DNA of 64,000 bases from Branchiostoma floridae (taxonomy: Eukaryota; Chordata; Leptocardii; Amphioxiformes; Branchiostomatidae), in assembly GCF_000003815.2 (NCBI RefSeq), contig NW_023365729.1:368994-432993 (forward strand), read 5' to 3'. Shown one piece after another: positions 10,924-21,060 of the stretch. How positions within the stretch are numbered: position 1 is the first letter of the stretch; each line of letters opens with the position of its first letter. Made by a program: the position numbers and the translations under genes. Under the pieces are notes generated by a model. The model saw only the letters and a list, made by a program, of their open reading frames with translations. It had not been told where the DNA came from and ran no database searches.

Positions 10924-12501
10924 CAGGACAATTTTCCACAAAAATATCTTTTTTTGGGTGCAAAATCAGTTCAATCGTCCTTCTGCGGCATACATATACC
11001 TCTCTCGTTATTTTACATAAACCCGACATTCTACTGGCACACATATTGTGGACATTATATATAGGTTGAACAGAAGTATACAGCACAACAATAACACAAA
11101 TTATGATACTTCTACACTATATAGCGCATTGATAAAAGTAATTATATACTGAACTATCATATGACGATTACAATTTCACAAAACTATAAATGCGAACACA
11201 ACTGATTAAATAGACGTCAACATCAAAGTAAACACTTGATATTTTTACACATAAACCGTAAAGTCAAACACAATATAATCATTTCCCATTCAAAATATTT
11301 CCCTTTCGTCACAGTAAGGCACACAGGCTAAGACGATTAGGTAGCCAAGAAAGGATCCAATACGAAGATTTTAGCTAGTTCAACCAACTCCTGCAACTCT
11401 TGCAAAATTGACCTTTGGGGTCATCTTCCCTCATACACAATGTCAACCTGCTGACAAACAAACAAAAATATAAACTCTGTACAAGTAAATGATAAACTCA
11501 CGTCTTTATCTCAAGTCTGGATAAACAAGTCCAAACACTCCAACTACAATATAACGCCAAATGAAATAAGCTCTAAATAGGTATATCTAAAATCCAGACA
11601 TGTGTCCGTTGTATCAGTCGTTTTTGCATTTTACAAAACTGGAGCAAATGCTACAAATATCCTATTACATCATTGGCATTGTTTAACGAAACACTCATTT
11701 TGATTTGACCAAACTAGATACTTAACGTAAACTCGCTTCCCAAATCCTCCTTGTGATAAATGTCCAAATCGGATGCCCATTGTGCCTTCCCTGAGAGGAT
11801 AACTCTACCTGCTTAAATCTTTCGAGGCCAATTTCTTTTAATCCTCCAAGCTGCAAAGGACTTAACCAGGGCTATGTAAATATAATGCGTAAGCTAAGAG
11901 GCTGTCATGGTGACTCAATATTACGAGCTTGTCAAATAAAAACATTTTAAATGTCTACTGAACACAATACCAACTGAACCGAGCCATTAGTATGTTTATA
12001 GTGTTTTTGTCTGCGAGGTAGTTATTGCTACAGCAAGCTGCAAACACTTTCTTATTACCTGAAATATCACAAATGCTCGCCATCATACGCTACTGTCATC
12101 ATAATGTAAACAATCTACTCAACCAATAACATGGAATGAGCGGATAGAGTAAAGCATCTGTAATATGATGATCAGTCGAAGTCATCCTTTTGATCTCATT
12201 ATGTGTGACGCACATCCTTCAGCTTCCAAAGTGATGATAAAATGGGCATAAACATTAATTTAGCGAGAAATTTTCTCTACATTTCATGTTGAAAGCAAGA
12301 AATTACATGCTTAGCTGCCCAGAAGCGATTAGCAAATTGGCATCAGTTTACTTCTTTCGAGTGAGCTAGCATAATTGGTGGTTAATTTCAAACATTCTGC
12401 TCACTGTGAAGTGACTCTGCCCTATTCTATTTCCAAAGATTTGAAGGTTATGAAGAATAGGTCTACAAAGAATTTTCCTGTACGTTTGAAACAGTCTTCT
12501 G
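10924..12501 (-). other. Putative long 3' UTR/flank of the GPCR gene
   Basis: There is no other gene here. The part at about 11950-12330 has a diverged copy at about 15960-16335 (shared blocks include AATAACATGGAA, AAAGCAT and AACATTAATTTA). Retention of similarity over non-coding DNA marks an old duplication of the 3' flank of the GPCR. Confidence 0.5.
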
Positions 12502-13158
12502 TTATGGACCTTGTCCTTCAAGACTTGGTGTCTTGATGTTGATATTTTCAACACGGGTTTGCTTGTTCTTGCTACATCCGCAAAACACATACCCCCATAG
12601 AGCCTTGAGCTCCTTCCGAAACTCCTTGTTTCCAGCAGTGTAAATGATCGGATTCACACATGAATTACAAGTGAAAACAATCCTTGCCACAAGGTTTAGG
12701 ACTCGTAGACTTTCCCCGGTCTTGTACGCGAAGATGTCCATGATCACTTCTGGAGTCACGCAGACGTTGAAGGCGATGTATATTGCTGCCATGTTCTTGA
12801 TCTGGCTCAGGACGACGGGCGGGATTTGGTTCTCGTCTGTCCCGTTGGCGTGGACGCGGGCTTTCGAAGCTTTGACCTCGCGGTAGATCAGGACGTACGC
12901 CACGATGATGACAGCGTTGGCAATGATGGCGAATGGCAGCATGATGCTGATGACGTAGGTGAAGGATGCAACGGCGTCGTAGTCGCATGTCAGGAGTATC
13001 GGGTTGAACCCTGGCTTGCCGAGCCCGGCTAGCAGAGGACTTGTGACAAGGAAGGCAACCGCCCAAGACCCTGACACCAGCAAGGCGCACCTTTAAATGT
13101 AAAAATAAAGTATGGTTATCATTCAGCTCCTTCCCTCTTTCTCTCTCTCTCTCTCTCC

Positions 13159-13233
<75 letters not shown>

Positions 13234-13961
13234 TTGCTATAACCGTTTTTATCATAATTTAGCAGATGCCATCATTCATTTTCATGATTCATTCTGTATT
13301 CCGTAACTAGTCAAGTAAAGATCTTATCTCAACTTTCCTCATATCCTGTCACTTCGTTTGATCCTAATCCTCTATAAAATGTACTTCACCTCGTGTTCTG
13401 CTGCCTATATCAGTAGTACTATCAAAGTAGTGCATATCTGCACATTTCANNNNNNNNNNNNNNNNNNNNNNNNNNNNNNNNNNNNNNNNNNNNNNNNNNN
13501 NNNNNNNNNNNNNNNNNNNNNNNNNNNNNNNNNNNNNNNNNNNNNNNNNTACACAAGCAACGTACAATTCAAGAGAATGCTAAGCACCTTCTATGGGAGA
13601 ACAGCTCATCGTAGCGGTGACTCTTGGTGATGCGGACGCAGCGGCTCAGAGCAATAAGCACCGCGGACAGGACCGACTCGTAACAGCTCAGCAGCCCGAC
13701 GATCCCCGTCACGACGCAGACGGCGTGGTCCCTGAGGCCGCCCGACCGCGCCACCGACACCGCCGACACCGGGCCGTACAGCGCCGTGAAGATCAGGTCA
13801 CTCACAGCGATGTTCACGATGAAGAGATTCAGCCGTGTCCGGAGACGCCTGCATCTTAAAATCACGAAGATTACGTGAAGGTTTCCGACAACGCTAAACA
13901 CAGTCAGTAGACTAAACGTTGCTGGAACTAAATCCTGTTCCAGCCGGCTAACATTCGCCAT
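12502..13961 (-). CDS. Rhodopsin-class (class A) GPCR, orphan, two exons
   Basis: Exon 1 13588-13961 (ATG at 13961, donor AG|GTGCTT, phase 2) and exon 2 12502-13090 (acceptor AAAG|GTGCGC, stop TAA at 12502-12504) give 320 residues with seven TM segments. Hallmarks: GN in TM1 (VVGNLHVIF), LNLFIVNIAVSDL in TM2, Cys before TM3 and Cys in loop 2 (LLTCDYD), Trp in TM4 (SGSWAVAF), Pro in TM5 (IMLPFAIIANA), CVTP in TM6 in place of CWxP, NPIIY in TM7, and a Cys pair in the tail. The TM3 E/DRY motif reads SRC (ALSRCVRI). TM7 lacks the retinal lysine, so it is not an opsin. The general look is closest to melatonin-like or orphan amine/peptide receptors (inference). The intron holds a CT/CA microsatellite and a 100-bp gap. 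Confidence 0.88.
13136..13231. repeat. (CT)n(CA)n microsatellite in the GPCR intron
   Basis: A CT run followed by about 70 bp of CA dinucleotides between the two GPCR exons. Confidence 0.95.
13450..13549. other. Assembly gap (100 N) in the GPCR intron
   Basis: Run of N between the two GPCR exons; it does not interrupt coding sequence. Confidence 1.
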
Positions 13962-15106
13962 ATCTGATCTCTGTCGGTCCCTCTGGTGCCCAAAACATGA
14001 ATGCTAATTCTACGGCCACGCCTCAAACGACCAGATAGGCTATACGAATCTGTTGCTAGGTGATAGTAATCATCATCTTACGTGAGGAGCAGCACTATAT
14101 CTAGGACGGGTGTCCATACATATATATGTCCTTTGAAAAGACGAAAATTCTCTTCATCGCACTGGGGCCGTGGTTTATCATCTAAGAGGATCGGATATCA
14201 ACAGTTTCTTAGCCGCACTGCTGCGTTCAAAAGCTGCACCGACTGAACAGTTCTATCAAGCATCGAATCGAATTCAACATTTTCCTGAACATAGATCCAG
14301 ATGGGCCACAGAAATCTCGTTGTTTGAAATGTTTTGTCTTTGTTTTTGCCTTGTAAGATATAGAAACATGTTATTGATATGATCTCTTTGAAAAGAAAAA
14401 TAAACAAGAAGGGATCAAACTATATCTGCGACAGCGAACAAAATCTGAATGTGTATGATACAAATTACAAACGTTTGGAATTTCAGAATGTTTACACCAG
14501 TTGATAAACGGAGATTGTGGGAGTCGTAGAAACGAACAAGGAAGGCATTTAGGCAAGTGTATTTCCCTTGACACATTTTCTGGTCCATACTAATATAGCC
14601 CAGTTAACTTCATGTCGTGACCCTGGAGCGGTGATATTTTTATAGGATGTTGCGACAGTCATGTACTATATGATTTTGTTTCCTGAAAATAAGAAAAAGC
14701 TTTTTATGAATTTCTAAATTCAAAAGATTATTTTAGGGGGTGACCATAACTTTATCAGTCAACATCTCAATATGATAAGATGTAATGAATTTTCCAACAA
14801 GGAACCAAATAAACTAACATATCTTCATCAACGTTCTTGAGTATTGTTTACACTGCCGAAGCTACGAACTAGGGCTTCAAAGTTTAAAACTCCCAAATGT
14901 GTAGTTTGGTCCCCCTCAATGTGGCATCTGCTTATCTTTCAATAGATTAATTGTTTTGACACCTCCTTGCAAAAACAAACGCCTCCTTGTCTGTAATTAT
15001 CTTTGATTATGCACAGAAGGCAGACAATAACGCAAACTGAGACAATGTCATTCATTCATCCAAGCCCTGATTGAAATGTCGTCAGACCACAGTCAATGAG
15101 ATATCT
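13962..15106. other. GPCR upstream region; nothing recognised
   Basis: Upstream of the GPCR start codon. The promoter should be here, but no clear TATA box or other motif can be defended. The rest is AT-rich with only short frames. Confidence 0.5.
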
Positions 15107-15118
15107 GCTGCAGTGTAG

Positions 15119-15290
15119 TCTCCAAGCAGACCCTACGGTGCCTTAGAAATAGTATCAAAGCTGGCAAGGGACTTAGCATAGCGGCACCAGTTTGACTCCC
15201 TTTAGCCGGCTATCTCCCTTTGGCCGGCTATACTCCTTTGCCAGCTTTGATACTATCTCTTTAGGCACCGTAGGGTCTGCTTGGAGACTA
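15119..15290. mobile_element. MITE-like element with long terminal inverted repeats
   Basis: The left end TCTCCAAGCAGACCCTACGG and the right end CCGTAGGGTCTGCTTGGAGA are exact reverse complements. A second inverted block follows (AGTATCAAAGCTGGCAA / TTGCCAGCTTTGATACT). The same 12-bp GCTGCAGTGTAG flanks the element at 15107-15118 and 15291-15302, a possible target duplication. Related ends recur near 35940-35970 and 62286-62330, so this is a dispersed family. Confidence 0.75.
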
Positions 15291-15302
15291 GCTGCAGTGT
15301 AG

Positions 15303-15957
15303 TAAGGAAGTTAAAAGTAAAAGGACCCCCATTGAGTAGATCTTTTTGGAAGAAAACTGTTTTAGTGGAAATGCTATGAGAGACAATATTCAGGGCTTAG
15401 AACACTTGTTGAGAGCCGTCAACTGATTATAGAATTGTTCAGCATAGGACACAGATGCGCAAGAACTGTCGTCACCAATCGTTGCACAAGTTATCACGCA
15501 ATAAAAATTTACTGATGGTGCCTCATCAAAAAGACCCTCTCAGCCGAAAACAACCTCTTTCCTCATGCATCAAAGAGAGTGATAGTTACCTCCTAATAGA
15601 GACTGACGGCCGAGCGTTAGGTTCAGTGGATAACTGGGACAATCTTGGGCAGCGTTTCCTACCATCAATTGACCTTTCACAAAGCTCTTCAAGCAACGTG
15701 GATTGAATTTTACACTAGAAACCCAATTTCTATTGTTTTATGATACTAATACCAATACCAATATATTATACTTATTCACAAGCAGATAAAAAAACGCCAT
15801 CCGAAGATAAAACTTTGATATTACAAAAATATGCAATTTGGATATGTAGGTGATAATGAATCCTGGTATATTATATCGAAAATAAACTTCTATGTATATA
15901 TTGCAAATTGGATCTAATACGAGAGAATAACTGACAATCACTGATCGTAAGGATCCA
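15303..15957. other. Nothing recognised
   Basis: Short frames only, including one of 83 codons from 15455 with no family features. Confidence 0.5.
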
Positions 15958-15959
15958 TG

Positions 15960-16335
15960 TTATCCGAGAAGGAATTACTGTTTACAGAAGGCAATAAATA
16001 TCAACTCAACCAAGCCAGCATTTTTCTCCACTTTGAATGGTTTTGTCTGTAAGATAGTTATTGTTGCAGCTATGATATATCTACCTAAATACTCGAAATA
16101 CTTGCAGCCTTTCGTTACTGCAATTTTGATGGAGGCAATTCACTCAACTAATAACATGGAAAGCTTACATAGAATAAAGCATTTGATGATATGATGGTTC
16201 AATGAATAGCGGTCCATTCAGCTCGTAACGTAAATGATGAGAATGGGGCAGAACATTAATTTATTGAGGAATTTCCTTGAATCTCGTGTGAAAGCTACAG
16301 ATGAATTTACTCGAGCTTAGCTGCGAATAAATTTT
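15960..16335. repeat. Diverged second copy of the GPCR 3' flank
   Basis: Similar along its length, in the same orientation, to 11950-12330: blocks such as GATAGTTATTG, CTCAACTAATAACATGGAA, ATAAAGCAT, AACATTAATTTATTGAGG and GTGAAAGC occur in the same order. Similarity fades beyond 16340, where the coding exon would be expected, and no GPCR sequence remains there. Suggests a tandem duplication whose receptor copy was lost. Confidence 0.6.
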
Positions 16336-17563
16336 CCCAACAAAACATCTTTGCACAACTAAGGAACACAAGTACTGGCTTCACTCATTGGTAAATGCTG
16401 GAGATTTTATTGGCTGTACACATTGACATATTAGTATGTTTCCTATATGCCGGTTTAGGTACCTATGTTTTGCACTCTTTTTTTCTTTTTCAAACAAACG
16501 CTGATAACATATTGAATTAAGAGACTCTTTTTACATAAACATTAATTCATTATCACCAGCGTTTCGGTGACAATAAGTTCATACTGGACTGCAACACAGG
16601 TGTCGCTGCTCACAGTTGAGATGCAGTTACAAACGCAAATATACAAGTGTACAGATTGGCTATAGAAAGAGTCCCTTTATTGAATGACGTACCAGCTTGC
16701 TTATCTTTCCACGGAGCTAATAAGATATGCTTATTTTCTAGGATGGATGTAATGCATTTATCGAGGGGCTCAGCGGAGAATGCGTACTAAATGATGGGCC
16801 ACAGTCTATCAGCACCAGGCCCCCGATGAAAACTGACAAGTTAGACTAAGAAGGTTAGGAAGAACTATTGAATGGTACAATGGGTTGCAGCTTATCTTTA
16901 GCCTAAGTGCCATCCTGAGTGCACATCTATCCAACAGTGTGAAGGTTCTGAAATTCACACCGTGACAGTAAGTGGGGCAAAATAAACTAACTAATGTTAC
17001 AATTAGGCTACTGTATATTTTCTATGCTATTAGAAAGTTCTAACTGTAATAAATACCGCTCAAGGTCAATTTTTAATGGTGTTATTGAAATACTCCCATG
17101 TTAACCTGGTGTCTTCTGGATTTTCCTGCAAAAATATATAAATGCCCCCAAACTGTATGGTGTCCAAATGCCTTCTATAAGCACGAAATATACTGAAAAT
17201 GGAACATATATTACTAATTGACAGGTTGTTTCCATTTCCTTGTTACAAATCACTGTAGTAAGAACTTCAAGGGGAAATGCGTTTAACAGGTGGATCTTTG
17301 GATGTGATGTTTTGGGCAGATCTGAACCTTACGTTTTGAACTCATCACAAAATTTCATCTAAATTATATCACAAAAGACAGTAACAGTTCCTATGGTACA
17401 ATGTACTGTCTTGCCAACTGTATAAACATATTCTAAACATGATTGATAATAGCCTACGATCTTCATGAGTTAGTGAGTCAACGTGTTCAACCGTTTTCCA
17501 GTTAGATGTACATTGTATAGAATTGTACTGCCAGTTCATTCTAGGAACGTTGAAGAAGATTGA
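16336..17563. other. Nothing recognised
   Basis: AT-rich DNA without a coherent exon, repeat or RNA gene that I can defend. Confidence 0.5.
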
Positions 17564-17754
17564 TACTGTAAATGCAGAAATGTTTGCGGTGGATTAATGT
17601 TCGCGGTTTTCGCGGTGAGCACTTCACCGCGAACTTAAAGCCACCGCGAATATTTTTCTATTATGGTGTTAGACTTCAGTCTATGGTGTTCCGCGAGTCC
17701 TTTTTCCCACTACCGCGAAATTAAATCCCCGCGAACTTAAATGCATTTACAGTA
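17564..17754. mobile_element. MITE with TACTGTAAATGCA ends
   Basis: The ends TACTGTAAATGCA and TGCATTTACAGTA are perfect inverted repeats. The interior is built of CCGCGAA/TTCGCGG motifs (TGTTCGCGGTTTTCGCGGTG, CACCGCGAACTTAAA). This matches a widespread invertebrate MITE style. No coding capacity. Confidence 0.75.
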
Positions 17755-18144
17755 GTTCTAAACGTCCGGAAGTAAATATCCAATTTTTATCCAGTTGTAG
17801 AGATTAAATTGCTTTTGAATATAGTTTTAGCTGAATGTCTAACCTTCATAAACGCATCTATATCACTGTTCTTTTAGCTGTTACCAATAGTGAATCTAGC
17901 GAATACGACATGCCATTAAAATAATGCAACATAGCAAGAACATAATGACCTTTGTATTTCATCTGACATTGATGAGAAACTGTAAGAGTTGTGAAAATGC
18001 GAGTTGTTTTGTAGAAACTGTTGTACGCAATACATTCAATTTATAATTATCACCCTGATACTTAACGCTAGTTCACCTTTCCCCGCGGGGTAACTTATAA
18101 CCGTAGTTTTTAAGAATAATATATTTAAACATATCGAGTCGTTG

Positions 18145-18201
18145 GATGGTGGTTTTAAACTGCAATGTTTTGAAAACATTGCTAACTTTAAAACCACCGT
18201 C
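18145..18201. repeat. 57-bp perfect-looking hairpin
   Basis: GATGGTGGTTTTAAA pairs with TTTAAAACCACCGTC, and the core AATGTTTTGAAAACATT is itself palindromic. Lies just outside the LINE remnant. Confidence 0.7.
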
Positions 18202-18214
18202 CGTCTCACCTCAC

Positions 18215-18610
18215 CTCACCTAGTCCCATCCTCATCAGGAGGGTCGGAGACTATGGTTGTCTCCAGCACAAGTCTTCGCCATTCCTCCCTGTTTTTAGCC
18301 GTCTGGGTGCATTCCCCCAGGGAGCTGCCTGTCCAGTCCCTAATGTCATCACTCCATCTCCCGGAGTTCGTGGTCTCCCCCTGCATCTGGTACCGTTGAT
18401 CTTTCCCTGCAGTATGTGGGTCGTGATGTTCTGTGCCCTAGTGACATGGCCAAAGTACTGTAACTTCCTCCTTTTCACCAGGTTTAGGAGTGTTCGTGTT
18501 ATTCCCAGTTCTGCTAGTACTGAGTCGTTGGTGCGGTGTTCTGTCCAGCTGACCCTGAGCAGTTTCCTGTAGCACTTCATTTCAAAGGCTTGGACCGTCC
18601 GTCTACTAGC
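18215..18610 (-). mobile_element. Degraded 3' end of a non-LTR retrotransposon (RTE/CR1-like reverse transcriptase C-terminus)
   Basis: The minus-strand frame reads VQAFEMKCYRKLLRVSWTEH, then RRKLQYFGHVTRAQN and GTRCRGRPRT, the standard C-terminal tail of many LINE polyproteins (FEMxCYRxLLxISWTDHxTN ... RRLxWFGHVxR ... GxRxRGRPRT). After RPRT the frame shifts, and the remainder (RNGEDLCWRQP, resembling RERWRRLVWKTT) is only partly readable. No upstream polymerase core is present, so it is a 5'-truncated dead copy. Confidence 0.75.
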
Positions 18611-19960
18611 TTGATATCCCTATTGAAAAATACCCTGTTTCAAAGAACAGCGGATATAGGTTACCCCACGGATAAAGGTGAACTAGCATTACACGCCGCC
18701 GAGAAGCCACAGACAGCCTCGTGTCAAACTGGCAACTGTAGTCTGCTATTGATAGATACCAGTTCATGAAAAAAATTTTAAGCAGCGCACAACGAATGCA
18801 GTGGAAAATAAAACAGATTTCATCTGTGAATGTCCCCTATTCTGTACCGTATGTACATTCAACCACTTAATATTTATATGTTAGAATTTAGATTTTTAGT
18901 TGCATTTGGACCACATTCAATTATTTCATGTTTATAAATTAGCCTCATGGGCATGAATTTGGAATAAATTATGTGTGATAAGTGTCAACAATGTGTTGTC
19001 TTTCGTATTGTTCTATAACGTTAATGAATTGAAGATGAAACGAACTTTACAAAGCCAATAGCAGGTACATATCATAATACATCGCCGTAGACGATTGTCT
19101 AGCTATGTGTCAAGAAGAACAGAATAAATCGACGGGAGATTTCTGTATGCATAGATTGCAAGCTCACCTTTTATGAGTACTGTACATACAAAGAGTTTGG
19201 AAGCCAGTGCTTAATTGAACCAACTGGCATAAGTAACCGTTACATTCATCGCCCATGAACTTGTGACGATGATTAAAAACTTAGGAACTTTACTTCGTAA
19301 ACATGAATTGAAACTTACCTGACAAAATAGAAAGACCCACAAAGAAAAAAAAAATGCATACAAAGATGTCAAAAACAAGCCGTGGCCAGAGTCGATAATT
19401 ACCTGAGCAGCTAGCTGGGTATCTCAGTGAATTGCGGTGTCAACGCACTGGCGCCCATCCTAACACTTGTGTTGGTGTTTCATTGTGTGTATGAGAAGTG
19501 TATGAACGCATCGAGAGGTAGCTGTGTGTAGGGGTGATGCAGAAACGATAATTACCAGTAGCTAGCTGAGTATCTCAGTGAATTAAAGTGGCTATTATCA
19601 TCCAGTCAGTAATAGTGCAAATAGTGCAGGATAATAGTGTCAATAGCCCCAGGCTTAGTAACATGTAAATTTTACCATCATAGCGTTATCTGAAAGCTAC
19701 TTCTCTGGAACCAGAGTCCGTGCTACTTCAGGGCGCGAAACGGCAAAGTGACGTAAAATCTAGCGCCACCCGATGTACGACAGTGGAAGTGCAGCCAGAC
19801 GTCACGATCTGCAAACTCAGACCAAGGTCAGACAAAGTCGACTATTTGGAAGCAAACAACCATATTTCCTACGTCTACTGTGGATGAAAGGTAAGCAGCA
19901 TTTTCTGTACTATTTACAGGTTTGCGATAGCACAACCTGTTTTGTTTTCGTTAGCGGAGT
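18611..19960. other. Mostly unassigned; one short direct repeat
   Basis: A block of about 40 bp with CTAGCTGGGTATCTCAGTGAATT (19411-19433) recurs as CTAGCTGAGTATCTCAGTGAATT at about 19563-19585, each preceded by GATAATTACC. Otherwise I see no gene or named repeat. Confidence 0.5.
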
Positions 19961-19965
19961 AGGGC

Positions 19966-20120
19966 GCCGCCATGTTGTATCATAGGGCGCCGCCATGTTG
20001 GATGATGTCAAGGGAGTGAGGCATGCTGGGAGTGAGGCATGCTGGGAGTGAGGCATGCCGGGAAAGTTTTTGCCATGTTGGGAAAGGTGTCGCCATGTTT
20101 GGTGTGGGGCATGCTGGGCG
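19966..20120. repeat. Short tandem GGGAGTGAGGCATGCT/GCCATGTTG repeats
   Basis: Three near-exact copies of GGGAGTGAGGCATGCTG lie between repeated GGCGCCGCCATGTTG-like blocks, immediately before the 163-bp minisatellite. Confidence 0.8.
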
Positions 20121-20124
20121 TGAG

Positions 20125-21060
20125 GCATCTTGAGGAAGCTGTGGTTATGTTTTGAGCTTGTTGTTGCGGTCTTGTCGGAAGATATTGGGACCACAGTTTC
20201 ACAGTTTGTTTGTAACAAGGACAACAAAACAACAACAATGAGATGGTAGTTTCTAATGCGATTTTGATGTGTTAACGGTGCTGTGGAATATTGTGAACTT
20301 GTTGTCACGGACTTGTCGGAAAGACATGTAGGGACGACAGCCGCACAACAGATGATTAGTCTGTTTTAAACAAGGACAACGAAACAACAACAACAACAAT
20401 GGCCATGGGATGGTGGTTTTATATGCGATTTTAATGTGTTAACGATGCTGTGGAATATTGTGAACTTGTTGTCACGGACTTGTCGGAAAGACATGTAGGG
20501 ACGACAGCCGCACAACAGATGATTAGTCTGTATTAAACAAGGACAACAAATCAACAACAACAATGGCCATGGGATGGTGGTTTTATATGCGATTTTGATG
20601 TGTTAACGATACTGTGGAATATGTGAACTTGCTGTGACGGACTTGTCGGAAAGACATGTAGGGACGACAGCCGCACAACAGATGATTAGTCGGTTTTCAA
20701 GAAGGACAACAAAAGAACAACAACAATGGCCATGGGATGGTGGTTTTATATGCGATTTTGATGTGTTAACGATGCTGTGGAATATGTGAACTTGCTGTGA
20801 CGGACTTGTCGGAAAGACATGTAGGGACGACAGCCGCACAACAGATGATTAGTCTGTTTTAAACAAGGTCAACAAAACAACAACAATGTGGTGGTGGTTT
20901 TTGTATTCGATTTTGATGTGTTAACGATGATGTGGAATGTTGTGAACTTGTTGTCATGGACGTCGGAAAGACATGTAGGGGCGAGAGCCACACAACAATG
21001 ATGGTCAGTCAGTGTTATGGTGGGATAGTGGTTTTGTATGAGATTAAAATGTTATATGAG
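20125..21060. repeat. Minisatellite, unit about 163 bp, about 5.5 copies
   Basis: CTGTGGAATAT...GTGAACTTG starts recur at 20281, 20448, 20612, 20775 and 20930 (spacings 167, 164, 163, 155), with diverged partial units at each end. Units share TTGTCGGAAAGACATGTAGG, GACAGCCGCACAACAGATGA and ATGGCCATGGGATGGTGG. The central units are most alike and the edges decayed, the usual pattern of unequal exchange. All open frames here are repeats of each other and not genes. Confidence 0.9.

Noticed and set aside
12665-13090. 141-codon minus frame and plus frames over the GPCR
   Set aside because: Shadow frames of the GPCR exon; only the called frame has TM segments and receptor motifs and splices in phase.
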